DNA of 64,000 bases, taken from Caldilineaceae bacterium. Its GTDB lineage: Bacteria > Chloroflexota > Anaerolineae > Caldilineales > Caldilineaceae. This document shows positions 26,690 through 36,231 of this stretch, piece after piece. How positions within the stretch are numbered: position 1 is the first letter of the stretch; each line of letters begins with the position of its first letter. The translations under genes were made by a program, and so were the position numbers. Below the pieces are notes generated by a model that saw only the letters and a program-made list of their open reading frames with translations, had not been told where the DNA came from and did no database searches. The DNA lies in the NCBI GenBank assembly GCA_026645575.1, contig JAPKMW010000005.1, positions 1 to 64,000 of the forward strand, given 5' to 3'.

Positions 26690-28438
26690 ATGGTCATGGT
26701 GTTACAGCAAGCAAAAAATTGGGTAATTTATCCAACAGCGCCCCGTCCCTTGATGGAGAGCGTGCCTGAGCATCAGTTATTGGTGCAGGTACTCTACAAT
26801 CGGGGCTTGAACAGCGCGGCGGAGATTAACGCTTTTTTACGGGGCATCGATGCCGTGCAGGAAAACCCCTATAAGCTGCGCGACATGACGCCGGCGGTGG
26901 CCCGCATTGTCGAAGCGATTGATCGGGGGGAAACCATTTGCGTCTACGGCGACTTCGACGCCGATGGCGTCACCGCCACAGCCCTGTTGGTGACCGCCTT
27001 GCAAGCGGCCGGTGGACGAGTTGGCCCCTATATTCCTGACCGCGTGGACGAGGGCTATGGTCTCAACCTGGACGCGATCGAACGCATTGCCCAGCAGGCC
27101 AAGCTGATCATCACTGTTGATTGCGGCATTCGCAGTCTGCGCGAAGTGGCGCGTGCCGTGGAGCTGGGGTTGGATGTGATTGTCACCGATCATCACTCGG
27201 TGGGGCCGACGTTGCCGGGCGCGCTGGCGGTGGTCAACCCCCGGCGCAAAGATTGTATGGGCAATGCGGCGCGGTTGGCCGGCGTGGGCGTGGCTTATCG
27301 CCTGGCGCAGGCGGTTCTGCGCGCCGTTGCCCAGCGTGGTGGCAGCCGCATCAGTGAAAGCCAGGTCAGCGAAATTGAAGAAGATCTGCTCGATCTCGTC
27401 GCACTGGGGACCGTGGCTGACATGATGCCGTTGCTGGGCGAGAACCGGACGCTCGTCCAGCGCGGGCTGGCACGACTGAACAAACCAAAACGGGTCGGGG
27501 TGGAAACCCTGTTGACCATTTCCGACCTACGCCCAGGAACCGTCGATGCCACCGCGATCTCCTTTCGACTGGCGCCCCGCTTGAATGCTGCTGGTCGGCT
27601 GGCCCATGCCAAACTGGCCTACCAACTGCTGCGCACCAATGATCCTACCCAAGCCTACACCCTGGCGACCGAGTTGGAGGCGCTCAACAATCGGCGGCGT
27701 ACGCTGACCGACGAGGCGCACGCCACGGCGGAAGCCCAACTAGCCGAGCAGATGAACAAAGACCGGGCGCTCTATGTTGTCCACAGCCCCCACTTTGTCG
27801 CCGGCATTGTCGGCTTGGTGGCCGGCAAGTTGACCGAACGCTTTTACCGCCCTGTGCTGGTGATCGAAGAGGGTGAGCAGGAATCACGCGGCAGCGCGCG
27901 CAGTATCCCCGAATTTGATATTAGCGGCGCGCTCGATGAGGTAGGCGGCCTGTTGATCCGGCATGGCGGCCATAGTCGCGCCGCCGGCTTTACGGTCGCC
28001 ACTGCCCGATTAGCTGAATTTACCGAAGCGGTGCAGAGCATTGCCCAGCGCGATCTGAGTCAACGCGCCGATCTGCGTCCCACCCTATATGTTGATGCCG
28101 TGGTGACGCTGGACGAGATCAACTGGACGATTCAAGAGCAATTTATGCGGCTGGAACCGATGGGGCAAGAGAATCCAGCGCCGCTGCTGCTCTGTCGCCA
28201 GGTGCGTGTGCGCGAGGCGCGCCCCATCGGCAGCCAGAAACAGCACATGCGGCTGATCGTCGATGCCGGCCCCAACACCCCCGTGCTGGATGCCGTCGCC
28301 TTTCAACAGGGCGCTTGGGTCAAACGGCTCACCGAAGGCAGTCACATCGACCTTGTTTTCCAAATCGAAGCCAACGAATGGCAAGGGCGCAAACGGCTCC
28401 AATTGAATGTGCAGGATCTTCGTGTTAGTGAAAAGTAG
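26690..28438 (+). CDS. recJ: single-stranded-DNA-specific exonuclease RecJ
   Basis: A 582-residue DHH-family 5'-3' exonuclease for recombination and mismatch repair. The metal-binding motifs are DFDADG (88-93), DCG (144-146), DHH (167-169), and GTVADMMPL in the DHH domain. A DHHA1 domain with GGHSRAAGF (about 428-436) and a C-terminal OB fold follow. Length is normal for RecJ. The start could be ATG 26690 or ATG 26696; no strong ribosome site separates them. Confidence 0.95.
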   Translation: MVMVLQQAKNWVIYPTAPRPLMESVPEHQLLVQVLYNRGLNSAAEINAFLRGIDAVQENPYKLRDMTPAVARIVEAIDRGETICVYGDFDADGVTATALLVTALQAAGGRVGPYIPDRVDEGYGLNLDAIERIAQQAKLIITVDCGIRSLREVARAVELGLDVIVTDHHSVGPTLPGALAVVNPRRKDCMGNAARLAGVGVAYRLAQAVLRAVAQRGGSRISESQVSEIEEDLLDLVALGTVADMMPLLGENRTLVQRGLARLNKPKRVGVETLLTISDLRPGTVDATAISFRLAPRLNAAGRLAHAKLAYQLLRTNDPTQAYTLATELEALNNRRRTLTDEAHATAEAQLAEQMNKDRALYVVHSPHFVAGIVGLVAGKLTERFYRPVLVIEEGEQESRGSARSIPEFDISGALDEVGGLLIRHGGHSRAAGFTVATARLAEFTEAVQSIAQRDLSQRADLRPTLYVDAVVTLDEINWTIQEQFMRLEPMGQENPAPLLLCRQVRVREARPIGSQKQHMRLIVDAGPNTPVLDAVAFQQGAWVKRLTEGSHIDLVFQIEANEWQGRKRLQLNVQDLRVSEK

Positions 28439-28489
28439 CAAGTCGCAGGTAGCAGGTATACTCGTCCCGTAGGGACGCTTGAGTTTAGG

Positions 28490-28735
28490 ATGAATGAGAT
28501 GAAGATAAATGCTTCCGGCCCAGTGAAAGTTGGGGCGATTTTTGGCTCCATTGGGATTTTGTTGACCATCGTTGGCATTGCACGCGGCAACGTGCCGCTC
28601 AACCCGGCGAGCATTGGCATGGCGCTACTGATTGGCGGCGGCGTCTGGTTTCTGGTGGCGTGGGCGGTTGCCACGGCGGCAGTCGATGTGGATCAAGATC
28701 AAGCCGAGCAAGAATTAGCAACCGAAGAAAAATAG
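28490..28735 (+). CDS. small two-helix membrane protein
   Basis: An 81-residue protein with two predicted membrane helices (about residues 16-33 and 43-63) and an acidic tail rich in Asp, Glu and Gln. Family not recognised. AGG lies 9 nt before the internal ATG at 28499, which may be the true start. A small CGTCCC/GGGACG hairpin at 28463-28477 lies upstream. Confidence 0.6.
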   Translation: MNEMKINASGPVKVGAIFGSIGILLTIVGIARGNVPLNPASIGMALLIGGGVWFLVAWAVATAAVDVDQDQAEQELATEEK

Positions 28736-28743
28736 TAACTCTT

Positions 28744-28778
28744 CCGCTCGTAGCCGGTCCGTGACCGGCTACGAGCGG
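28744..28778. terminator. 15-bp hairpin after the small membrane protein
   Basis: Perfect arms 28744-28758 and 28764-28778 with a 5-nt loop. Compact and GC-rich but without a U-tract. It likely ends the recJ-side transcript. Confidence 0.65.
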
Positions 28779-28827
28779 GCGGGACCGTTATGAAAAATAA
28801 TAACTTAATAAACCCATAGGAAATTTT

Positions 28828-29655
28828 ATGGCAAATGAAGCAGAACAACTGGCAAAATTGCGGCGCGTCCGTGCTGTCCTCTTTGATATGGACGGCGTGA
28901 TCTATGTGGGCAACCAACCGTTGCCGGGGGTGCAGGATCTGTTGGATTATTTAGATGCGACGGGTCGGCGCTGGCTCTGTATCACCAACAACGCCAGCAA
29001 CACCTCGCAGATGTTCGCCGACAAACTCGCCAAAATGAACATCCAGGCGAACCCAGCCCACATCCTGGGCAGCGCCGAAGCGACTGCGGCCTGGTTGGGC
29101 GAACAGGTGCCGCAAAAGGGCAAGGTGATCATGTTGGGCATGGAAGGGCTGCGCACCGCCCTGCTCAACGAAGGCTTTACCCTGGTCGATGACCCCTTTG
29201 ACGCTGAGTTTGCCGTCGCCGGCATCAACTTTAATCTGGTTTATGAGGATCTTGCGAAGGTCGCGCTAGCCGTACGTAACGGGGCACGCTTTGTCGGCAC
29301 CAATATTGATCCGACTTATCCCTCGGAACGGGGACAAATTCCCGGCACCGGCAGCATCATTGCCATGCTCGAAGCCGCCACCAGCGTCAAGCCCGAAATT
29401 GTCGGCAAACCTTACCCCGGCATGTATGAACTGGCCATGCACCGCGTCCACAGCCAACCTGCCGAAACCATGATGGTCGGCGACCGCTATGAGACCGACA
29501 TTACCGGCGCCACCACCCTCGGCCTGGTCACCACCGGCGTCCTTACCGGCATCAGCAGCCGGGAAGTCTTTGAAGCCGGCACCCCACCGCCGGATTTCAT
29601 CCTTTCCGGTCTGCCCGCGTTGTTGGAACTTTTCCAGCAAGCCGACCAATCCTGA
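28828..29655 (+). CDS. HAD-IIA family phosphatase (NagD-like)
   Basis: A 275-residue HAD hydrolase. Motif I is FDMDGVIYVG (about 19-28), motif II is TNNAS (about 51-55), motif III Lys is in GKPYPGMYE, and motif IV is MVGDRYETDI. The C2-type cap is of the NagD/p-nitrophenylphosphatase class acting on small phosphate esters. AGGAA precedes the ATG. It converges on the sugar ABC operon, with a hairpin between. Confidence 0.92.
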   Translation: MANEAEQLAKLRRVRAVLFDMDGVIYVGNQPLPGVQDLLDYLDATGRRWLCITNNASNTSQMFADKLAKMNIQANPAHILGSAEATAAWLGEQVPQKGKVIMLGMEGLRTALLNEGFTLVDDPFDAEFAVAGINFNLVYEDLAKVALAVRNGARFVGTNIDPTYPSERGQIPGTGSIIAMLEAATSVKPEIVGKPYPGMYELAMHRVHSQPAETMMVGDRYETDITGATTLGLVTTGVLTGISSREVFEAGTPPPDFILSGLPALLELFQQADQS

Positions 29656-29660
29656 CAAGG

Positions 29661-29714
29661 TGACAAGGTGAAGGGGTATGACATCATGGGAAACAACACC
29701 CCCTCACCTTGTCA
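29661..29714. repeat. 17-bp inverted repeat built from GTGACAAG words
   Basis: Arms 29661-29677 and 29698-29714 pair with one mismatch; loop 20 nt. It lies between convergent genes. The arm shares the CAAGGTGA word with the pdxS-pdxT junction repeat. Confidence 0.7.
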
Positions 29715-29717
29715 TGA

Positions 29718-30602
29718 CTAGCCCTTCAATCCACTGGCGACTAAGCCCTGAACAAAATTGCGCTGCAACAAAAAGTAGACCGCCGCCGGTGGCCAGGTCG
29801 CCAGGAAGGTGCGCACCATGACCGCCGGGTAGTCGGTTGTGCCGACGGGCGACCAATCCGACAGAATCACCGTTTGCACGCGGTAAGCAATCGGATAGTA
29901 TTCGGCGCGACCGGCAATCGTCATGCTGGGCCAGAGATAATCGTTCCAGACGCCCAGAAAGGTGACGATGACCAGGGCGACAATCGGCGGTTTGAGCAGC
30001 GGCGCATAGAGGCGGAAGATAATGGTCAACATGCCGGCGCCATCGACCTTGGCGGCGTCCTCATATTCTCTGGGCAACATGTCATAGCTCTGCTTAAAAA
30101 GAAAGATGGCAAAGGGCGGCACCCAGCCATAGATAAACAAGACCGGCCATTCGCCAATCAAGCCGTGGCCGCCCCGTCCCCAAATGTCGTTGCCACCCAC
30201 CAGCGGAAACCAGGCCATCTGCAAATACATCGGCACCAGCATCAAGATACCGGGCATGACCATGCCGGAGAGAAAGAGCAGAAAGACCTGATTCTTGCCC
30301 GGAAAGCGCAGCTTGGAAAAGATATAGCCGCCAAAGAGACCGACCAGCAACGTTACAGCGATGTAGAAGGCGCAGCGATAGAGGGTAAAGAGGTACGAAT
30401 CCCAGACGCCAGCGGCCAACGCCCGACTGAACAGTTCAACGTTCAATGTATTGGGAATGGGCAGAATCGTCGCTTCCAGAAAGCGATCATTCGTCGTAAA
30501 CGACCCCAGCGCCATAAAAAGAACCGGGTAGATCATGATAAAGCTGGAAACGCTGAGAAAGAGGTAACTCAGTGTCCTGGTAATGGTTTGGCGTCTCTTC
30601 AT
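29718..30602 (-). CDS. sugar ABC transporter permease (MalG type)
   Basis: A 294-residue inner-membrane permease with six predicted helices and the EAA loop (EYEDAAKVDGAGMLTIIFRLYAPLLKPP region, cytoplasmic) that contacts the ATPase. The C-terminus ends VASGLKG like other MalG homologues. The ATG at 30602 is used; an upstream TTG is less likely. Last gene of the operon running from 34454. No ATPase is encoded here, so a shared MsiK-like ATPase elsewhere is implied. Confidence 0.9.
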   Translation of the reverse strand: MKRRQTITRTLSYLFLSVSSFIMIYPVLFMALGSFTTNDRFLEATILPIPNTLNVELFSRALAAGVWDSYLFTLYRCAFYIAVTLLVGLFGGYIFSKLRFPGKNQVFLLFLSGMVMPGILMLVPMYLQMAWFPLVGGNDIWGRGGHGLIGEWPVLFIYGWVPPFAIFLFKQSYDMLPREYEDAAKVDGAGMLTIIFRLYAPLLKPPIVALVIVTFLGVWNDYLWPSMTIAGRAEYYPIAYRVQTVILSDWSPVGTTDYPAVMVRTFLATWPPAAVYFLLQRNFVQGLVASGLKG

Positions 30603-30624
30603 ATGCCTCAAGCTCTAGTGGTGA

Positions 30625-30661
30625 GTGGCGGGTGGTGAGTTCCTCACCCTCCACCCGCCAC
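30625..30661. repeat. 11-bp hairpin between the two permease genes
   Basis: Arms 30625-30635 and 30651-30661 (GTGGCGGGTGG and complement), with an inner TGAG/CTCA pair. It lies in the 60-bp space inside the operon and may tune downstream expression. Confidence 0.6.
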
Positions 30662-30662
30662 C

Positions 30663-31622
30663 CTAAACCCCATACTGTTTACGGTATTCGTTGAGTTGCC
30701 AGCCGATAAAGACCAACAGCATGATAAACAAGACAAACGACTGGGCTGTCCCCAGGCCCATTTCCAGCGCGCCGAAGGAGTCGTTGTGGATGCTGTAGAT
30801 CAGCGTATAGGTTAGATTGTCCGGTCCGCCGGCGGTGATAATCTTCGGCACTTCCCACATCTGCATGGAGCCGATCATGCCGGTAACGGAAATAAAGAGC
30901 AAGACCGGGAGCATCTGCGGAATGGTGATATACCAGAGCAGTTGCCGGCCATTGGCGCCGTCGATCTTGGCGGCATCGTAGAGATTTTCGTCAATGCCCT
31001 GGAGACCGGCCAGGAAGAAGATCACGGTAAAGCCAATGCCCTGCCAGACGGCAAAGAGGACGGTGATGATCGGAATCCAGAAGGTGCTGCGATACCAATC
31101 GACCGGCTCGATGCCAAACTTGAAGAGGAGCATGTTCAACACCCCTTGCGTCGAGGGCGCCAGATAGATCTTGAGCAACAAGGCCACTACTGCCCCAGAG
31201 AAGACCGCCGGTAGATACCACATGGTGCGGAAGATTCCTTTGCCGATCAGATTCTGGTTCATCACCAGCGCCGTGAAAAAGCCGCCCACAATGTTGAGCG
31301 TCAGGATCGCCACTGCATAGAGGATCGTGCGCCCGATCACCTTCAGGTAGAACCAATTCTGAAAATCAGAAAAGATAAAGGTAAAATTTTGCAGCCCGAC
31401 CCACTGCGGCGGCGTGATGATATTCCACTGGGTAAAGCTGATTCCGATCAGGAAGCCCAACGGCACATAGGTCATCACGACAAAATAGACCAGCATAGGA
31501 ATGAGAAACGACCAAGCGATGATCGCTTCCCGGTGGCGGCGAACCCAGCGGAGCAGGCGTTGGGATGGGGTGAGTGGTGTTGATTGCAAGTGAAGGTTGC
31601 TTGAAAGACTTTTGCTACTCAT
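30663..31622 (-). CDS. sugar ABC transporter permease (MalF type)
   Basis: A 319-residue permease with six predicted helices and an EAA loop (ENLYDAAKIDGANGRQLLWYITIPQMLP region). The long N-terminal cytoplasmic stretch is typical of the MalF/UgpA group. It pairs with the MalG-type protein downstream and the lipoprotein receptor at 33000-34454. The transported sugar cannot be told from sequence. Confidence 0.9.
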   Translation of the reverse strand: MSSKSLSSNLHLQSTPLTPSQRLLRWVRRHREAIIAWSFLIPMLVYFVVMTYVPLGFLIGISFTQWNIITPPQWVGLQNFTFIFSDFQNWFYLKVIGRTILYAVAILTLNIVGGFFTALVMNQNLIGKGIFRTMWYLPAVFSGAVVALLLKIYLAPSTQGVLNMLLFKFGIEPVDWYRSTFWIPIITVLFAVWQGIGFTVIFFLAGLQGIDENLYDAAKIDGANGRQLLWYITIPQMLPVLLFISVTGMIGSMQMWEVPKIITAGGPDNLTYTLIYSIHNDSFGALEMGLGTAQSFVLFIMLLVFIGWQLNEYRKQYGV

Positions 31623-31658
31623 GCGATAGGCTCAATCTTACGATGGATAACTTTGCTA

Positions 31659-32043
31659 TCAAAATGCAATCGTCAGCAATTGTGATAGCGCATCAATTGT
31701 ATAGTCAGGGGTAAGCGCCAATCCCTCCGGCCAGGCCAAATCGCCTTTTCGCCAAGCTGTTTTCATGCCCACTTGATAAGCGCCGCCAATATCTGCTTGT
31801 GGATTGTCACCAACAAAGAGACATTCCACCGGGGCAACACCGAGTTTTTCCGCCGCCCGCAGAAAGATGGCAACTTCCGGTTTGCGGATCGTTTGGTTCA
31901 TACGCTGGCGTTTGCAAGGCCAACCGTGCATACTGGCCGACCAGAAAACGCTCAATCATCGCCTCACGGTCGAGCAGCGTTTCATCCAGGTCAAAGAGAA
32001 CGGCCTTGATCAAAAGCTGATCCTTCCAACCATGTAGAGCCAT
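31659..32043 (-). pseudogene. HAD-family hydrolase with internal deletion and frameshift
   Basis: From 32043 the frame has HAD motif I (AVLFDLDETLLD) and about 20 further residues. Homology then jumps to another frame with KPEVAIFLRAAEKLG and motif IV (FVGDNPQADIGGA), ending at 31659. Only about 50 residues separate motif I from the Lys motif where about 120 are usual, so most of the cap domain is gone. Not functional as read. Confidence 0.8.
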
Positions 32044-32045
32044 CT

Positions 32046-32846
32046 TTACAGAACAAACTGGTCAATCGCCCATCCGACACCGTCGTTATCATGATCTGGG
32101 GCAATCGCTGTGGCATGACTTTTGAGCGCACCCGTGCCATTGCCCATTGCCACGCGCACACCAGCCTGTGAGAACAGCGCAATGTCATTATCATTATCAC
32201 CGATGGCCAATACTTCATCCGGCGTGATGTTCAGGTGATCTAGCACCAGCGCCAGCGCACTTCCTTTGTCGGCGCCGGCAGGGAAGATGCCGAGCGAATG
32301 AACGTCGCCGTTCGGGTCATAATAGGTCTCTGTATAACAATCATGTCTTAATTCTGCCTGGCAAAAAGTGCGAAAAAATTCTATTGCCGCCGGGTGCCAG
32401 AGGAGAATACGCATTGGTGGGCCAACAATGCCGTCGGCATTTGTCTTGACAATCATTGTGTTGGGTGAAAGTGGCCCCAACATTTGCTGGGGTCGCTGGC
32501 GCAGATATTTCATTGCGCCAATGGTGCTGTAGATCTCCCAATCATGGTCATCGGCAAGTTGCGCAATCGTTAGGGCAGCGTCGGTTGGAATAACAGCATT
32601 GCGCCACACCTCGCCAAAAGGCGCACTCAGGATATGCGCACCATTGGCGCAGATGATGGGATCGGTGATTTCCAACATCCCGCAAAGTTCTTGCACGAAA
32701 TCCACGGTGCGAGTGGTTGCGATGACCACCCGCACCCCTTGTCGATAAGCTTGTTGCAGCAAATGCCTGGTTTTGGGTGATACCTTTTTCTGGCTATTCA
32801 GCAAAGTGCCGTCGAGATCAGTCGCAATTAATGCTACCTTTTTCAT
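32046..32846 (-). CDS. Cof-type HAD-IIB sugar phosphatase
   Basis: A 266-residue phosphatase with ATDLDGTLLNSQ (motif I), ATTRT (motif II), a C2B cap, and GDNDNDIALF (motif IV) followed by VAMGNG. Members dephosphorylate sugar phosphates and similar metabolites. It lies inside the ABC operon between receptor and permeases, with only 2 bp to the decayed HAD gene. ATG 32846 is preferred to 32852 on family start; neither has a strong ribosome site. Confidence 0.9.
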   Translation of the reverse strand: MKKVALIATDLDGTLLNSQKKVSPKTRHLLQQAYRQGVRVVIATTRTVDFVQELCGMLEITDPIICANGAHILSAPFGEVWRNAVIPTDAALTIAQLADDHDWEIYSTIGAMKYLRQRPQQMLGPLSPNTMIVKTNADGIVGPPMRILLWHPAAIEFFRTFCQAELRHDCYTETYYDPNGDVHSLGIFPAGADKGSALALVLDHLNITPDEVLAIGDNDNDIALFSQAGVRVAMGNGTGALKSHATAIAPDHDNDGVGWAIDQFVL

Positions 32847-32875
32847 AAGCATCTAATAAATCAATAAGTTAAAAC

Positions 32876-32934
32876 GCTCAACGCGAGTCCGTGACTCGCA
32901 ATCGGCTAGGGCGAGTCACGGACTCGCGTTGAGC
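32876..32934. repeat. 24-bp perfect inverted repeat in the sugar ABC operon
   Basis: Arms 32876-32899 and 32911-32934 pair perfectly, loop 11 nt. It lies between the receptor gene and the Cof phosphatase gene, so downstream of the most highly needed product. It has no U-tract and could set receptor mRNA stability. Confidence 0.8.
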
Positions 32935-32999
32935 AGTGTGTTAAGTTGTCATCCCAATCCCCAGATAACCAGTACTCTTCCTGCAAATACACACGCTGC

Positions 33000-34454
33000 C
33001 TACCCCGTCTTGCGCACCAACCCCTCAATCGACGTTTGCAAGGTGTCCAGTTCAGCTTTGATCGCATCAGCGGCCAGCTTGCCTTTCCAGATGCGTTGGT
33101 AGCTGTTGTTCCATTCGGCCCAGATGCGTGAGCCGTTTTTCGGCCAGCCCGGCAGCGGACCGGCGCCGCCGTCAAGCAGGGTCTTCATGGTGACGCGCAC
33201 CATCTCTTTGGCGCGATCAGTCTTGTAGCCACTCAGCTTGTCATAGGTTTCATGTTGTTCCAGCAGCGACTTGAGGGCCGGAATCCAGATGCCGGCGTTG
33301 TCGGCCAGCCAGGCTTGGGTGTCGGCATTGGTGAGGGTCTCTTCGACAAAGGTGACGGCCAGATCCGGGTTCTTGCCATTCTTGAGCGGCGAGTTGATCT
33401 GGTTGCCGATCACAATCGTCGCCGGGTTGCCACCGGGGGGCAGCGGGAACGGGATAGCAACGGCGTCAATATCACCCTCACCGACCGAGGTGGCGTCGTT
33501 GTTCCAGCCCGGCTTGACGGCAATCACGCCATCGTTAAAGAGCTTGCCGGAGCCGGCCTCACTCTCGGCCTGGGTAATGAGCGCTTCGGTCGAACTCCAC
33601 AACAGATCATTGTGAAAGAGCCAGGTCTCGACCGCTTTTTCGCTGTTGGCGCTGGGAACGCCCAGGTCGCTGCCCAAAGGGGCGCCGTTTTGGTTGAACC
33701 AGTGGAGAATGCGCATGGCCGTGCCATAGGTGTTGGGGTCGGGGCCATAGGTGAAGTAACAGTTATTGCCCCACTTGGCGTCGCTGTTGACTTTGTTGAT
33801 AGCCTGACAAGCCGCAACCAACTCTTCCCAGGTGGCGGGCAATTTGGTACGATCCAGCCCAGCCTTCTCCCAGGTGGTCAGATTGATAAAGAGGACATCA
33901 GCGCCGGAAGACATGGGCAGCCCATAGACCTGGCCATCGACGGTGGCGCCGGCGACCGTACCCGCCGGGAACTGTTGCGCCGCTTCGTCGGAGACGGTAT
34001 TATAGATCCCCAACTGGACAAACTCGTTGACATACGCCTCGCCATAGGTCACATCGGGCACAATGCCGGCGGCGAGCGACATGAGTTGATTCTGGCGCAG
34101 ATCCCAGTCCCAACTGTGCGAAGTGATCTTGACCGAGACGCCCGGATGCTTTTCCAAGAAGGGCGGGAAGAGTTGCCGCGCCAGACCGCCCCAATACCAA
34201 GTCTTCTTAAACTCTTCGTTGTCGGGATTGGCTTCCCAGGTGGTGGTCAGATCGGGAATGTCAGCGTTCCACCAGACATCCAACTCAATCGCTTCCGGCG
34301 ATTGGCTCGGTTGCTGACCGGCCGTGCTACCGGCCTGCTGCCCTCCTCCCTGTTGCGCCACCGGCGTAACACAGGCGCTCAAAACAGCCGCGCTAGCGCT
34401 GGTCGCTACGAACTGTACAAATTCACGACGGGTAAAGCCTTGCTTGGGCGACAT
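33000..34454 (-). CDS. sugar ABC transporter substrate-binding lipoprotein (Tat type)
   Basis: A 484-residue receptor. The N-terminus TRREFVQF is a twin-arginine signal, and the hydrophobic run ends in a lipobox LSAC, so it is a Tat-exported lipoprotein. The mature part (from about residue 45) is the SBP_bac_1 fold (DVWWNADIPD, VYGLPMSSGADVLFIN). AGGAGG is 6 nt before ATG 34454, which excludes the longer frame. First gene of the operon 34454 to 29718. Confidence 0.92.
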   Translation of the reverse strand: MSPKQGFTRREFVQFVATSASAAVLSACVTPVAQQGGGQQAGSTAGQQPSQSPEAIELDVWWNADIPDLTTTWEANPDNEEFKKTWYWGGLARQLFPPFLEKHPGVSVKITSHSWDWDLRQNQLMSLAAGIVPDVTYGEAYVNEFVQLGIYNTVSDEAAQQFPAGTVAGATVDGQVYGLPMSSGADVLFINLTTWEKAGLDRTKLPATWEELVAACQAINKVNSDAKWGNNCYFTYGPDPNTYGTAMRILHWFNQNGAPLGSDLGVPSANSEKAVETWLFHNDLLWSSTEALITQAESEAGSGKLFNDGVIAVKPGWNNDATSVGEGDIDAVAIPFPLPPGGNPATIVIGNQINSPLKNGKNPDLAVTFVEETLTNADTQAWLADNAGIWIPALKSLLEQHETYDKLSGYKTDRAKEMVRVTMKTLLDGGAGPLPGWPKNGSRIWAEWNNSYQRIWKGKLAADAIKAELDTLQTSIEGLVRKTG

Positions 34455-34842
34455 CCGGTTCCTCCTTGTCCAATTCAATCCTTGTCAACGGCACGATAGC
34501 AATTATAGAGAGCCGCTCATAGTTGCGCTATACTATGGGAAAACGAAAGCGCAACCACAAGCGATGGATGAACAATGGCGCAAGCGGTAAAACAGATTGC
34601 TCGTTGCAACGAGCGGTACTGCTGAACGGACGACCAACAATTCTTTTATCAACAATGGGGTTGGCAAATGCCATAGGGTGTGCGACGTACGCTTTCATAC
34701 GTCTTTGTGGCTTGCATTGTAACATGGCGGTTGTTCACTGTCAACCAGTTAAAAAGCGCCGGCGCTGTACGGGTCAGATGGTGGCGCAATTTGACGACTC
34801 GCTGTGACCCGTGCAACGCCGGCACTTACTCATCCGAGGTGA
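34455..34842. repeat. divergent intergenic region with 19-bp hairpin 34758-34823
   Basis: Arms 34758-34776 and 34805-34823 pair over 19 bp with two mismatches and a 28-nt loop, just upstream of the ceramidase-like gene. TATAAT on the minus strand at 34502-34507 is a possible -10 for the receptor gene, though no good -35 matches it. No gene is credible in this 388-bp gap. Confidence 0.55.
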
Positions 34843-36075
34843 ATGATGACAACAACCAATCTCTCTGTGCAACAACTGTATACCGGGTATGCCCAACAGG
34901 TCATCACCCCACCGTTGGATCCCCCCGTCTTTCTGGCCGGCTTTGAGGCGAATCGACGCGCAGAAAGCGTGCATGATGATCTCTGGGTGCGCGCCCTGGC
35001 TTTGGCGTTGGGAGAGACGCGCCTGGTGCTGGTTTGTATCGATGTCATCGGTCTTGGGCGTTACCATTGCCTTGAGATTCAGGAACGGTTGCGCAAGCAG
35101 TGGACAGAGACGCCGATCATCGTCGCCTGCACCCATACCCACCACGGGCCGGATACGATTGGCCTCTGGGGTTCGGCGCAGACGAGTTCCGGCGTTGATC
35201 TCAACTATCTCAATCATCTCAAGAAAGTGGCGGCGGACTGTTGCCGTTCGGCGTTGCATCTGCTTACGCCAGTGACCATGCGCACAGCGACGGTAGACGT
35301 GCCTAGCGTAGTGAAAAATTTCCGCGATCCAGCCATTATCGACGCGGAGTTGACCTGCATCCAGTGGGTGGAGCGCACCGACAAAATCTTTGCTACGCTG
35401 CTGATCTACCCCTGTCACCCGGAGGCGATGTGGCGTGACAACACAGCCATCACTTCGGATTATGCCGATGCCTTGCGCCGCACCGTGGAAGCGGCCACCG
35501 GCGCGCCGGCGCTCTTCTGTGTCGGTGCCCTGGGTGGAATGCTCACGCCGGATGTGCCGGAACACAGCTTTGCGGCCACCGCAGCAATGGGCACGCACTT
35601 GGGACAGGCGGCGCTTGGGGCGTTAGCCGGGAAAGCGGCTCACCCGGTGACAGGCTTGACCCTGACCCGCCGCCAATTTACCATTCCCATGACCAATCCG
35701 CTCTTGCAGATGGCAGTGGATAATGGTCTATTACCCAATGCCTTCCAACCGGATGGCACCGTACTGACTGAAGCCAATCTGTTGCGTTTACAAAGCCCCG
35801 GCGGGGACCTCCTCTTGGCGACAGTTCCCGGCGAACTCTTCCCCAAGTTGGGACTGGCGCTCAAAGCCCAAATGCGGGCAACCGGCGCCGCCACGGCTGC
35901 CATCATCGGGTTAGCCAATGACGAACTGGGCTATATTCTGCCGGCGGAAGATTTCCGCTACCCCGACAATCCCTTTGAGCCAGGTGAGCATTATGAAGAA
36001 ACCATGTCAGTCAGCGTCGAGGCTGGGCCGCGCTTGATGGCGGTGTTGGCAGAACTGCTGCGTCGTTTTTTGTGA
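34843..36075 (+). CDS. neutral/alkaline ceramidase-like N-terminal domain protein
   Basis: A 410-residue protein with the TGYA-x-x-x-ITPP start and zinc-binding-like THTHHGPD (about residues 97-104) of the neutral ceramidase superfamily. It lacks the C-terminal Ig-like domain and any export signal, so it may be an intracellular amidase or esterase of unknown substrate. The late sequence GLANDELGYILPAEDF also fits the family. GAGGTGA overlaps the tandem ATGs; 34846 is an alternative start. Confidence 0.8.
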   Translation: MMTTTNLSVQQLYTGYAQQVITPPLDPPVFLAGFEANRRAESVHDDLWVRALALALGETRLVLVCIDVIGLGRYHCLEIQERLRKQWTETPIIVACTHTHHGPDTIGLWGSAQTSSGVDLNYLNHLKKVAADCCRSALHLLTPVTMRTATVDVPSVVKNFRDPAIIDAELTCIQWVERTDKIFATLLIYPCHPEAMWRDNTAITSDYADALRRTVEAATGAPALFCVGALGGMLTPDVPEHSFAATAAMGTHLGQAALGALAGKAAHPVTGLTLTRRQFTIPMTNPLLQMAVDNGLLPNAFQPDGTVLTEANLLRLQSPGGDLLLATVPGELFPKLGLALKAQMRATGAATAAIIGLANDELGYILPAEDFRYPDNPFEPGEHYEETMSVSVEAGPRLMAVLAELLRRFL

Positions 36076-36156
36076 CAGCGCAACGCCTTTGTTGTATACT
36101 CATGTTGGCAAGCATTCAGGAAAACGTTAGCTGCGATCTGAGAACCCATCGCACAA

Positions 36157-36184
36157 TTGATTACAGCCATCGCCACTGTATAAT
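36157..36184 (+). promoter_or_regulatory. sigma-70 promoter for the sulfite-oxidase-fold gene
   Basis: TTGATT at 36157-36162 and TATAAT at 36179-36184 with a 16-nt spacer. The start site would be near 36191, giving a leader of about 40 nt. Confidence 0.65.
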
Positions 36185-36231
36185 TCAATCATGAACTGCT
36201 GCTCTTTTTGTAATTACCAACGGAGGTAACT

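Noticed and set aside
34523..34807. 94-residue frame before the ceramidase-like gene
   Set aside because: It has no ribosome site, no domain-like sequence, and it runs through the intergenic hairpin.
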